The notes beneath the pieces were generated by a model that saw nothing but the letters and a program-made list of their open reading frames with translations, was not told where the DNA came from and ran no database searches. Position numbers and translations under genes: made by a program. This document shows, piece by piece, positions 1 through 5,324 of a stretch of DNA of 7,858 nt. Every line of letters starts with the position of its first letter. Position 1 is the stretch's first letter. Origin of the DNA: an uncultured Lachnospiraceae bacterium (GTDB taxonomy: Bacteria; Bacillota; Clostridia; Lachnospirales; Lachnospiraceae); NCBI GenBank assembly GCA_934351925.1, contig CAKRJT010000059.1, forward strand, positions 1 through 7,858, read 5' to 3'.

Positions 1-59
1 ATCGAACCCGTGACCTCCGCCTTACCAAGGCGACGCTCTACCGACTGAGCCATAGTAGC
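1..59 (-). tRNA. tRNA-Thr (anticodon GGU), 3' end cut by the window
   Basis: Read on the minus strand, the 5' acceptor strand GCTACTA starts at 59, followed by T8, G9 and a D arm with GCTC/GAGC stems. The anticodon stem TCGCC/GGCGG closes a seven-base loop TTGGTAA, so the anticodon is GGT and the tRNA reads ACC/ACU threonine codons. The start of the T arm with TTCGA is visible, but the rest of the T arm and the 3' acceptor strand lie beyond base 1. It has its own promoter at 100-128 and lies downstream of sigH. Seen directly: the fold and anticodon. The amino acid follows from the anticodon. Confidence 0.95.
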
Positions 60-70
60 AACATGAACGG

Positions 71-84
71 GCAGATGCATCTGC
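71..84. repeat. 14-bp perfect palindrome in the tRNA-Thr leader
   Basis: GCAGATGCATCTGC is its own reverse complement. It sits between the predicted transcription start (about 93) and the mature 5' end of tRNA-Thr (59). It is flanked by CGGG and CCCG (68-71 and 88-91, partly shared with the palindrome), so the leader RNA could fold into a small hairpin. It could help 5' processing by RNase P, bind a protein, or be chance. No function can be assigned from sequence. Confidence 0.5.
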
Positions 85-99
85 ATCACCCGAAATCAA

Positions 100-128
100 A
101 TGATAGCAAAATACTTCACCTTTGTCAA
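100..128 (-). promoter_or_regulatory. Sigma-A type promoter of tRNA-Thr
   Basis: On the minus strand TTGACA (123-128) is a perfect -35 and TATCAT (100-105) a one-mismatch -10, with exactly 17 bases between them. Transcription would start near 93, about 34 bases before the tRNA. The promoter lies in the gap after sigH, so the tRNA need not depend on read-through from the upstream operon. Confidence 0.85.
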
Positions 129-153
129 GGACTTATTTAAAATCTCTTTACAA

Positions 154-181
154 TAAATATTTTAAACCTAAATATTTTAAA
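154..181. repeat. Short tandem direct repeat downstream of sigH
   Basis: TAAATATTTTAAA occurs exactly at 154-166 and again at 169-181, separated by CC (period 15). It lies just after the sigH stop codon in an AT-only stretch. There is no GC-rich stem with a T tail, so this is not a convincing intrinsic terminator. It may be a weak hairpin region or simple AT-rich filler. Confidence 0.6.
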
Positions 182-191
182 AGTTTTACTT

Positions 192-824
192 TCAAACCTT
201 CTCCGGTGCGCCGCCATTAAAGCGGCTCATCTTGCCCTTTATCCTCTGGATGGCATTGTCCACGGACTTCTCCGGTCTGCCTATGAGCTGTGCAATCTCC
301 GAGTAGCTCATACCCTCGAGATAGTACGACAAAATCTCCTGTTCAAGCCTGCTGAGTTTCCCAAGCATTCGGTTCACGGCAAGCTTCTCCTGCTCCTCGT
401 TTAATATTATGGCTTCGGGATTGATGTTCTCCGTATCGGGCAGCACGTCCGAGAGCGATGCCTCCTCGCCCGTCTCATCGGTTATCATGCTGTATATCGA
501 GACGTAGCCGTTTAACGGCGCGTTCTTCTTTCTGCTGTCGGCTGACACCGCCGAGATAAGTTTATTGTTTATACAGATTGCGGCGTAGGTCATAAACGAG
601 GATGTCTTGCTCTCATCGTAATGCCCTATCGCGTTGTAGAGTCCTATCATTCCCTCCTGTATCAGGTCATCGCTGTCGCCGCCGACAAGGAAGTAGGCTC
701 TCGCCTTGGAGCGGACAAAGTCCTTATATTTTTTCAGAAGAAAGTCCTCCGCCCTCTCGTCTCCCTCCCTCGCCATTTTCACGAGCAGCTCGTCAGAATA
801 TTCCCTATAGTTCTTTTTTTCCAT
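192..824 (-). CDS. sigH: RNA polymerase sigma-H factor (stationary phase / sporulation)
   Basis: Alternative sigma factor of the sigma-70 family. In Bacillus and Clostridia, sigma-H directs transcription of early sporulation and stationary-phase genes together with core RNA polymerase in the cytoplasm. The 210-residue length is close to B. subtilis SigH (218). Region 2 is clear: residues 33-47 read YKDFVRSKARAYFLV and 52-63 DDLIQEGMIGLY, the core-binding and -10 recognition part. Region 4 ends the protein with a helix-turn-helix at about 171-197 (MSYSEIAQLIG...KSVDNAIQRIKGKM) for -35 recognition. The ATG at 822-824 has a GGAG (835-838) ten bases upstream. It follows rlmB after a 40-base gap, the same neighbourhood as in Bacillus but without rae1/yacP between them. 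I see no convincing private promoter. The closely similar SigH-like or SigF/E/G families are less likely, given the context and the region 2 wording. Confidence 0.95.
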   Translation of the reverse strand: MEKKNYREYSDELLVKMAREGDERAEDFLLKKYKDFVRSKARAYFLVGGDSDDLIQEGMIGLYNAIGHYDESKTSSFMTYAAICINNKLISAVSADSRKKNAPLNGYVSIYSMITDETGEEASLSDVLPDTENINPEAIILNEEQEKLAVNRMLGKLSRLEQEILSYYLEGMSYSEIAQLIGRPEKSVDNAIQRIKGKMSRFNGGAPEKV

Positions 825-864
825 CTGACAAAATCTCCATTTCAGATTTCAGGCACAGTATATC

Positions 865-1611
865 CTACTTACCCATCATTCTCTGACGAACAATCTCATA
901 GGAGAGCACGCCTGCCGCAACCGATGCGTTGAGTGAATCGATATCGCCCTTCATGGGAATAGAAGTAATGAAATCGCACTTTTCCTTTATGAGACGGCTC
1001 ACACCCTCGCCCTCATTTCCGATGACAAGTCCGATAGGCCCCGTGAGGTTCTGCCTATACATAAGTTCTCCTCCCATGTCTGCACAGACAAACCACATGC
1101 CCTCCTTCTTGAGTTCAGCGATGGTAACTGCCAGATTGGTCACTTTTGCCACAGGTGTGTAATTAATTGCACCTGCGCTGGTCTTTGCAACGACCGCGGT
1201 AAGTCCCACGGCGCGGTGTTTAGGTATGATTACCCCGTGTGCGCCCGCAAGGTTTGCTGTTCTTATGATTGCGCCGAGATTGTGAGGGTCCTCGATGCCG
1301 TCAAGCAGAAGTATAAACGGCGGCTCCCCCTTAGCCTTGGCTGCGTCTAAAATATCCGAAACCTCCGCATACTCATAAGCTGCCGCCTTGGCAATCGCCC
1401 CCTGATGATGCCCTGTCCGGCTCATCTCGTCAAGTCTTTCCTTTGTGACAAAATTAATAATCGTGTCACCCTTCTTAGCCTCGCGCACTATCGTCTTAAT
1501 CGGTCCGTCCTGACAGCCGTCAAGCACATAGAGCTTGTCTATGGTCTTTCCCGAGCGGAACGCCTCTATGACCGCATTGCGGCCCTCTATCGTGTATTCT
1601 TCGTATCTCAA
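865..1611 (-). CDS. rlmB: 23S rRNA (guanosine-2'-O-)-methyltransferase RlmB, TrmH/SpoU family
   Basis: SAM-dependent 2'-O-methyltransferase of the SPOUT class. The RlmB/YacO branch methylates a conserved guanosine in the 23S rRNA peptidyl-transferase region. The N-terminal substrate-binding domain begins with IEGRNAVIEAF (residues 8-18). The catalytic knot domain holds the three SpoU motifs: motif 1 at 107-119 (EDPHNLGAIIRTA, with N111 and R117), motif 2 at 197-206 (IGNEGEGVSR) and motif 3 at about 218-235 (IPMKGDIDSLNASVAAG). At 248 residues it is full length. The start is TTG (1609-1611), supported by AAAGGAG six bases upstream; a nearby ATG at about 1627 is out of frame. It is separated from mrnC by 285 bases that carry a large palindrome. 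The exact target base is inferred from the family; other TrmH-type methylases (TrmH, RlmB-like YsgA) are possible but fit the synteny less well. Confidence 0.93.
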   Translation of the reverse strand: MRYEEYTIEGRNAVIEAFRSGKTIDKLYVLDGCQDGPIKTIVREAKKGDTIINFVTKERLDEMSRTGHHQGAIAKAAAYEYAEVSDILDAAKAKGEPPFILLLDGIEDPHNLGAIIRTANLAGAHGVIIPKHRAVGLTAVVAKTSAGAINYTPVAKVTNLAVTIAELKKEGMWFVCADMGGELMYRQNLTGPIGLVIGNEGEGVSRLIKEKCDFITSIPMKGDIDSLNASVAAGVLSYEIVRQRMMGK

Positions 1612-1617
1612 GTTGTG

Positions 1618-1624
1618 CTCCTTT
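1618..1624 (-). promoter_or_regulatory. Ribosome binding site that decides the TTG start of rlmB
   Basis: AAAGGAG on the minus strand lies six bases (CACAAC) before TTG at 1611. No in-frame ATG occurs near it upstream, so this site fixes the unusual start codon. Confidence 0.8.
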
Positions 1625-1638
1625 CATTTATAACGGAC

Positions 1639-1779
1639 GTTGTGTAATTTTGCTATATTGCCGTCAGGCACGCTTTCGCTGCGTTTTGCTACGCAACGGC
1701 GCATAGGCGGCTAAAATACAGCCGCCAAACGCCGGCGAGCAAAAAGCACCTGACTTGCAATATAGTAAAATTACCCAAC
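1639..1779. repeat. 141-bp imperfect palindromic element (MITE/REP-like) between mrnC and rlmB
   Basis: The outer arms 1639-1661 and 1757-1779 are 23-base inverted repeats with only two mismatches (left arm begins GTTGTGTAATTTTGC). Inward, GTCAGG (1663-1668) pairs with CCTGAC (1749-1754), and GCGTTTTGCT (1681-1690) pairs with AGCAAAAAGC (1738-1747) with one mismatch. The centre is a perfect 7-bp hairpin, GGCGGCT (1706-1712) and AGCCGCC (1720-1726), around AAAATAC. The whole could fold into one long cruciform or RNA hairpin. The left end is 28 bases upstream of the rlmB start. It contains no gene. The shape resembles a non-autonomous palindromic element, but no target-site duplication is evident and I cannot check for other copies. 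It could alternatively be a structured 5' leader or an attenuator/processing site, although no T tail follows. Confidence 0.75.
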
Positions 1780-1827
1780 TGTTCAGTATCTGATTCAAGT
1801 TTGCCATTACATTTTTTATATAATTTC

Positions 1828-1855
1828 AGTATATAGCTAGTAATTAATTAATCAA
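1828..1855 (-). promoter_or_regulatory. Candidate promoter for rlmB-sigH
   Basis: On the minus strand TTGATT (1850-1855) and TATACT (1828-1833) are spaced by 16 bases inside an extremely AT-rich tract (about 1800-1912, with TAATTAATTAAT runs). If used, transcription would start near 1820 and carry the entire 141-bp palindrome in the rlmB leader. AT-rich DNA gives such matches by chance, so this is tentative. Confidence 0.35.
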
Positions 1856-1896
1856 TTAATTATTTATTTAAGTAGTAATTTAATTATTTTAAATTG

Positions 1897-2325
1897 TTAT
1901 TTGATTAATTCCAGTTTATCAAATGCGAGCTTGATTATCTCGAGGGCGCGCTTACTTTCGCCTTTGAGGTAGAGCCAGCCCATGAGGGCTTCGAAGCCTG
2001 TGGCGCGGCGGTAGTCGCTTACCGTCGCGTTCTTGGCTGTGGAAAAGGATTTCGCATTGCGCCCTCTCTTGTATACGGCAAGCTCCTCCTCGGTGAGGAG
2101 CTCTGCTTCCACAAGCATATTTACCATCTTTGACTGGGTCGGTGCCTTGGCGAGGTCACTCGCTTTTTTGTTGAGCTTGTTGACAGGAGCATTTCCCTTA
2201 TTTACGAGGAGTGTCCTTATGGTCAGCTCGTACACGCAGTCCCCTATATATGCGAGTGTGAGCGGCGAATAGCTGTCAGCAGCCACGTCCTTTAGCTCAA
2301 ATACTTCACGGATTATTTTGTCCAT
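1897..2325 (-). CDS. mrnC: Mini-ribonuclease III (23S rRNA maturation)
   Basis: Mini-III is a stand-alone RNase III catalytic domain without the dsRNA-binding domain; in B. subtilis it cuts the 23S rRNA precursor at both mature ends. The protein has 142 residues, the usual size. The signature LAYIGDCVYEL (24-34) carries catalytic D29, and RRATGFEALMGWLYL (106-120) carries E112, the second metal-binding acid of the domain. The basic stretch KRGRNAK (86-92) fits the family. I chose ATG at 2323-2325: its A is the last base of the cysS stop (TAATG), and GGGAG lies eight bases upstream. An in-frame TTG at 2338-2340 would add five residues, but it overlaps that ribosome binding site. Translation is therefore probably coupled to cysS. 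No clear terminator follows; downstream DNA is AT-rich. Confidence 0.93.
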   Translation of the reverse strand: MDKIIREVFELKDVAADSYSPLTLAYIGDCVYELTIRTLLVNKGNAPVNKLNKKASDLAKAPTQSKMVNMLVEAELLTEEELAVYKRGRNAKSFSTAKNATVSDYRRATGFEALMGWLYLKGESKRALEIIKLAFDKLELIK

Positions 2326-3746
2326 TATGCCCTCTCCCAAACCGTTCCTTCTCTGGTGTCCTTTATCACGATGCCCTTTGAGAGCAGCTCCCCGCGGATT
2401 GCGTCAGCCTTGGCAAAATCCTTCGCTTTCTTGGCAGCCCTTCGCTCCTCAATCTTCGCGAGAACGAACTGTGTGAGCTCGTCGTCCACATCATCCGCGG
2501 CATCTGCCTTCCCGCACTCCCTTGTGAGGTTGAGTGAGAGCACCTCGTCAAAGCTCTTTATGAGTTCAAGCTTCGTCTTATCGTTGCAGCCGGCTCTAAG
2601 TACATCGTACACGACCGTGAGGGCGCTTGAGGTGTTGATATCGTTTGCAAGAGCGTCGATAAAGTTCTCTCTGAACTTATCAAATGCCTCCTTGTCAAAC
2701 TCTCCCTCATCCTTAAGAGTTCCGATTTTCTTCACAAGCTTATTGTAAGCTGCTGCCACATTGTCCATAATCTCGTAGGAGAACTCAAGAGGCTTGCGGT
2801 AATGTGACTGCAGGCAGAACATTCTGTATACAAGCGGGTCATAGCCCTTCTCCTCAAGCACTGAAACTGTGAGGATATTTCCCGTCGACTTGCTCATCTT
2901 TCCTGTCTTGTCGTTGAGGTGATGAACGTGGAACCAATAGTTGCACCACTTGTGCCCGAGGTAGGACTCGCTCTGTGCAATCTCGTTGGTGTGGTGCGGG
3001 AAGATATTGTCCACACCGCCGCAGTGGATATCCATGTACTCACCGAGGTGCTTCATGCTGATGCAGGAACATTCAATATGCCATCCCGGATAACCTACGC
3101 CCCAAGGGCTATCCCACTTAAGCTCCTGATTATCGAACTTCGACTTGGTAAACCAGAGAACGAAATCCGCCTTATTTCTCTTGTTGGTATCCTCGCTGAC
3201 GTCGTCACGCACTCCGACCATAAGTTCCTTCTCGCTCTGGCTTGAGAACACATAGTAGTCCTTGAGCTTCGAGGTATCAAAATATACATTCTCACCCGCA
3301 ATATAAGCATATCCTTTTTCAAGAAGCACGCTCACCATGTTGATGAACTCAGGTATACAGTTGGTTGCAGGCTCAACGACATCAGGTATGCGGATATTTA
3401 ACTTGCTGCAGTCAGATAAAAATGCGTCCGTGTAGAACTTAGCAATCTCCATGACCGTCTTGTGCTCTCTCTTAGCACCCTTAAGCATCTTATCCTCGCC
3501 CGTGTCGGCATCGCTTGAGAGATGTCCGACATCAGTTATATTCATAACCCTTTTTACATCGTAGCCCACATAGCGGAGCGTTTTCTCGAGGATATCTTCC
3601 ATTATATAGCTTCTGAGATTTCCGATGTGTGCATAGTGGTACACCGTAGGTCCACAGGTGTACATCTTAACCTTTCCGTCCTCGTTCGGGACAAACAGCT
3701 CAACATTTCTTGTCAGTGTGTTAAAAAAACGAATTCTGTTTTCCAT
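2325..3746 (-). CDS. cysS: Cysteinyl-tRNA synthetase
   Basis: Class I aminoacyl-tRNA synthetase that attaches cysteine to tRNA-Cys in the cytoplasm. At 473 residues it is full length. Visible parts: the HIGH-type motif HIGN (40-43) after MYTCGPTVYHYA, the KMSKS motif at 283-287 (GKMSKSTGN), and the expected zinc ligands C31, C226 (HIECS), H251 and E255 (PHHTNE), which correspond to C28, C209, H234 and E238 of the E. coli enzyme. The C-terminal helical, anticodon-binding part carries the K/A-rich segment KIEERRAAKKAKDFAKADAI. ATG at 3744-3746 lies six bases after the cysE stop; its GGAGG (3758-3762) is inside the last codons of cysE, so the two are translationally coupled. Placing it behind a tRNA-Cys T-box is logical, since uncharged tRNA-Cys would raise both cysteine supply and charging. 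Confidence 0.98.
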   Translation of the reverse strand: MENRIRFFNTLTRNVELFVPNEDGKVKMYTCGPTVYHYAHIGNLRSYIMEDILEKTLRYVGYDVKRVMNITDVGHLSSDADTGEDKMLKGAKREHKTVMEIAKFYTDAFLSDCSKLNIRIPDVVEPATNCIPEFINMVSVLLEKGYAYIAGENVYFDTSKLKDYYVFSSQSEKELMVGVRDDVSEDTNKRNKADFVLWFTKSKFDNQELKWDSPWGVGYPGWHIECSCISMKHLGEYMDIHCGGVDNIFPHHTNEIAQSESYLGHKWCNYWFHVHHLNDKTGKMSKSTGNILTVSVLEEKGYDPLVYRMFCLQSHYRKPLEFSYEIMDNVAAAYNKLVKKIGTLKDEGEFDKEAFDKFRENFIDALANDINTSSALTVVYDVLRAGCNDKTKLELIKSFDEVLSLNLTRECGKADAADDVDDELTQFVLAKIEERRAAKKAKDFAKADAIRGELLSKGIVIKDTREGTVWERA

Positions 3747-3752
3747 TGTAAT

Positions 3753-4379
3753 CTATTCCTCCATTTGTTTTACCAGTCTTGCGACCGTCTCTTTCAACTG
3801 CTGTATATCGTTCATTACAGGGTCAGGCAGATGCACCTGGTCAAGCTCCGCACTCGGTATCTTCACATTGTCCCGCTTTACGACGCGCCCCGGAACGCCG
3901 ACCACTGTTGAATTAGGCGGCACATCGTTAAGCACAACCGATCCCGCACCTATCATTGAATTGGCACCTATGGTTATGTCGCCGAGCACCTTCGCGCCAC
4001 AGCCGACCATCACATTGTCCTCGAGCGTCGGGTGTCTCTTGCCCTTCTGCTTTCCGGTACCTCCAAGTGTCACCCCCTGATAGAGTGTTACATTGTCGCC
4101 TATTATAGCGGTTTCACCTATGACAACTCCATGTCCGTGATCTATAAAAAGTCCTTTTCCTATCGAAGCACCCGGGTGAATTTCTATCCCCGTCTTTCTC
4201 GCAGTCCTCTGTGATATAAGACGTGCGCGGAAATAATGCTTTTTCTCATAGAGTTTATGCGCCTTCCTGTATTTTAAAATCGCCTTGAACGACGGGTACA
4301 AAAAGACCTCCATATCCGACTTTATTGCAGGATCCCTGTCGCGTATTATCGCAATCTCCTGTTTAATGATTTCAAACAT
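3753..4379 (-). CDS. cysE: Serine O-acetyltransferase
   Basis: Transfers acetyl from acetyl-CoA to L-serine, giving O-acetylserine, the precursor for cysteine synthesis. The protein has 208 residues (B. subtilis CysE has 217). A helical N-terminal part (about 1-60) precedes a left-handed beta-helix of hexapeptide repeats (about 65-165). The active-site segment is IEIHPGASIGKG...IDHGHGVVIGETA, with catalytic H81. The position of the E. coli partner aspartate D143 holds E66, the usual Gram-positive form. QGVTLGGTGKQKGKRHP (101-117) is the family acetyl-CoA/loop signature. I chose ATG at 4377-4379, with AGGAG (4386-4390) six bases upstream. The frame is open 16 codons further, but that extension begins inside the T-box terminator. 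The C-terminus (about 183-208) looks like a short helix. It is the first gene after the T-box leader and overlaps functionally with cysS. Confidence 0.96.
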   Translation of the reverse strand: MFEIIKQEIAIIRDRDPAIKSDMEVFLYPSFKAILKYRKAHKLYEKKHYFRARLISQRTARKTGIEIHPGASIGKGLFIDHGHGVVIGETAIIGDNVTLYQGVTLGGTGKQKGKRHPTLEDNVMVGCGAKVLGDITIGANSMIGAGSVVLNDVPPNSTVVGVPGRVVKRDNVKIPSAELDQVHLPDPVMNDIQQLKETVARLVKQMEE

Positions 4380-4404
4380 GAGTCTCTCCTTTTTATATGT
4401 TATG

Positions 4405-4446
4405 TAAAATAAAAACCCTGCCTCCATAAAAACTATAGAGGCAAGG
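4405..4446 (-). terminator. Intrinsic terminator of the cysE-cysS T-box leader
   Basis: On the minus strand CCTTGCCTC (4438-4446) pairs with GAGGCAGGG (4416-4424) with one G-U pair, followed by TTTTTATTTT (4406-4415). It lies directly behind the T-box sequence, which would form the competing antiterminator when uncharged tRNA-Cys binds. It may also stop read-through from ispF, which has no terminator of its own. Confidence 0.88.
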
Positions 4447-4685
4447 TTATCGCGGTTCCACTCTACTTAGAAGGAAGATATTTTCAAAATAATCTTCTCC
4501 TATCTCGTCGACTGTTAACGGTGTCAGCCGTGACAGGATACTTCCTTCCCCCGCCATGCTCAGGAACGCACTTCGCCAAATCCGTGTAAAGAACTTCCAG
4601 CTTCACCACAATGTGATGAGTTCTTCTCTCTGTGACAACGGCTTTCTGTCTACTCTTTTCCGTCTATGCATTTACATATATTAAT
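4405..4685 (-). promoter_or_regulatory. T-box riboswitch leader, probably tRNA-Cys specific, controlling cysE-cysS
   Basis: The core T-box sequence AGAGTGGAACCGCG (4451-4464) is unmistakable and is followed by a terminator. Upstream, Stem I features are visible: an AGAGAGAAG GA-type motif, a long arm AAGAACT/AGTTCTT, an inner hairpin CATCAC/GTGGTG and an AAGCTGGAAG segment. On the 3' side of Stem I, GGCGAAGTGCGTTCC contains TGC (4568-4570), a cysteine codon in the expected specifier region. The bulge reads UGGA, which would pair with a UCCA end, that is discriminator U73 as in tRNA-Cys. Weak pairings fit Stem III (AAGAT...ATCTT) before the T-box. Mechanism known for the family: uncharged tRNA pairs with specifier and bulge, stabilising the antiterminator. 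The Cys identity is inferred from specifier, bulge and downstream genes. Confidence 0.92.
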
Positions 4686-4691
4686 ATTATT

Positions 4692-4720
4692 AGAATATGC
4701 ACCGGGAACCATTTTGTCAA
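4692..4720 (-). promoter_or_regulatory. Promoter of the T-box-cysE-cysS operon
   Basis: On the minus strand TTGACA (4715-4720) and TATTCT (4692-4697) are 17 bases apart. The -35 begins seven bases after the ispF stop codon. The start would be near 4685, giving a leader of about 305 bases before cysE. Confidence 0.85.
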
Positions 4721-4727
4721 TGATTTT

Positions 4728-5306
4728 TTATCTTCTGGCGCAGCCGCTGCAGCCCGCGCAGCCTCCCGCTTTTCCCGAAGGTGCATCGCTTGATATGAAC
4801 TGCCCCCTCGCAATATTGTCATAGATATAGTTCTCGACCGACATTATAAGCGCCACCGCCTGCGAAGAAATTCCTTCACCCGTTCCGGTAAAGCCAAGCC
4901 CCTCCTCTGTGGTTGCCTTGACGTTCACGCGGCTTATATCAAGCCCAAGAGTGTCCGCAATGTTCTTTCTCATCTGCTCGATATGCGGTGCCATCTTCGG
5001 CTTCTGCGCGATAATAGTGCTGTCGATGTTCTCTATCACATAGCCTTCCTCGGATAGCAGCTCGCCGACCTTTCTAAGAAGCATAAGGCTGTCAGCGCCC
5101 TTGTACTCCGGGTCGGTGTCCGGAAAATGCTTTCCTATATCCCCAAGCGCAGCCGCGCCGAGCAGCGCGTCCATAATCGCATGAAGAAGCACATCTGCGT
5201 CTGAGTGCCCCAAAAGCCCCTTCTCGTAAGGAATTTTCACACCCCCGATAATCAGCTCCCTGTCAGGAACCAATCTATGAACATCATATCCCATTCCAAC
5301 TCTCAT
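4728..5306 (-). CDS. ispF: 2-C-methyl-D-erythritol 2,4-cyclodiphosphate synthase, with a cysteine-rich tail
   Basis: Catalyses the fifth step of the MEP isoprenoid pathway: CDP-methylerythritol 2-phosphate is cyclised to the 2,4-cyclodiphosphate with release of CMP, in the cytoplasm as a trimer. The start MRVGMGYDVHRL has metal ligands D8 and H10, and H42 completes the set; GHSDADVLLHAIMDALLGAAALGDIGKHFPD-type sequence spans about 33-63. ATTEEGLGFTGTGEGI (131-146) is the family CMP-binding/C-terminal signature. The usual enzyme ends near residue 155, but this protein runs to 192. The tail 156-192 ends in GGCAGCSGCARR with C183, C186 and C189, a CxxCxxC pattern not typical of the family. ATG at 5304-5306 has GGAGG (5313-5317) six bases upstream. 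It lies 18 bases after the acetylesterase stop, so they may be co-transcribed. It is followed at once by the T-box promoter and has no terminator of its own. Confidence 0.96.
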   Translation of the reverse strand: MRVGMGYDVHRLVPDRELIIGGVKIPYEKGLLGHSDADVLLHAIMDALLGAAALGDIGKHFPDTDPEYKGADSLMLLRKVGELLSEEGYVIENIDSTIIAQKPKMAPHIEQMRKNIADTLGLDISRVNVKATTEEGLGFTGTGEGISSQAVALIMSVENYIYDNIARGQFISSDAPSGKAGGCAGCSGCARR

Positions 5307-5324
5307 GGTAAACCTCCAAACACG

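Noticed and set aside
154..181. The AT-only tandem repeat as a sigH terminator
   Set aside because: It has no GC-rich stem and no T tail separate from the stem. I kept it only as a repeat.
857..862. TATACT as a -10 for a private sigH promoter
   Set aside because: No -35-like hexamer is found at 15-19 bases and there is no TGN extended -10. It may still be a promoter for another sigma factor, but the sequence does not show it.
2326..2340. TTG start of mrnC five codons upstream (2340)
   Set aside because: The TTG overlaps the GGGAG that serves the ATG at 2325, and the TAATG overlap with cysS is a typical coupled start.
3522..4080. Overlapping plus-strand frames across cysS and cysE
   Set aside because: Both are antisense to genes with complete, recognisable motifs and have no domain content of their own.
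4380..4427. Sixteen-codon N-terminal extension of cysE (start at 4427)
   Set aside because: The extension begins within the T-box terminator and lacks a ribosome binding site. ATG at 4379 has AGGAG at a good distance and matches the family N-terminus.
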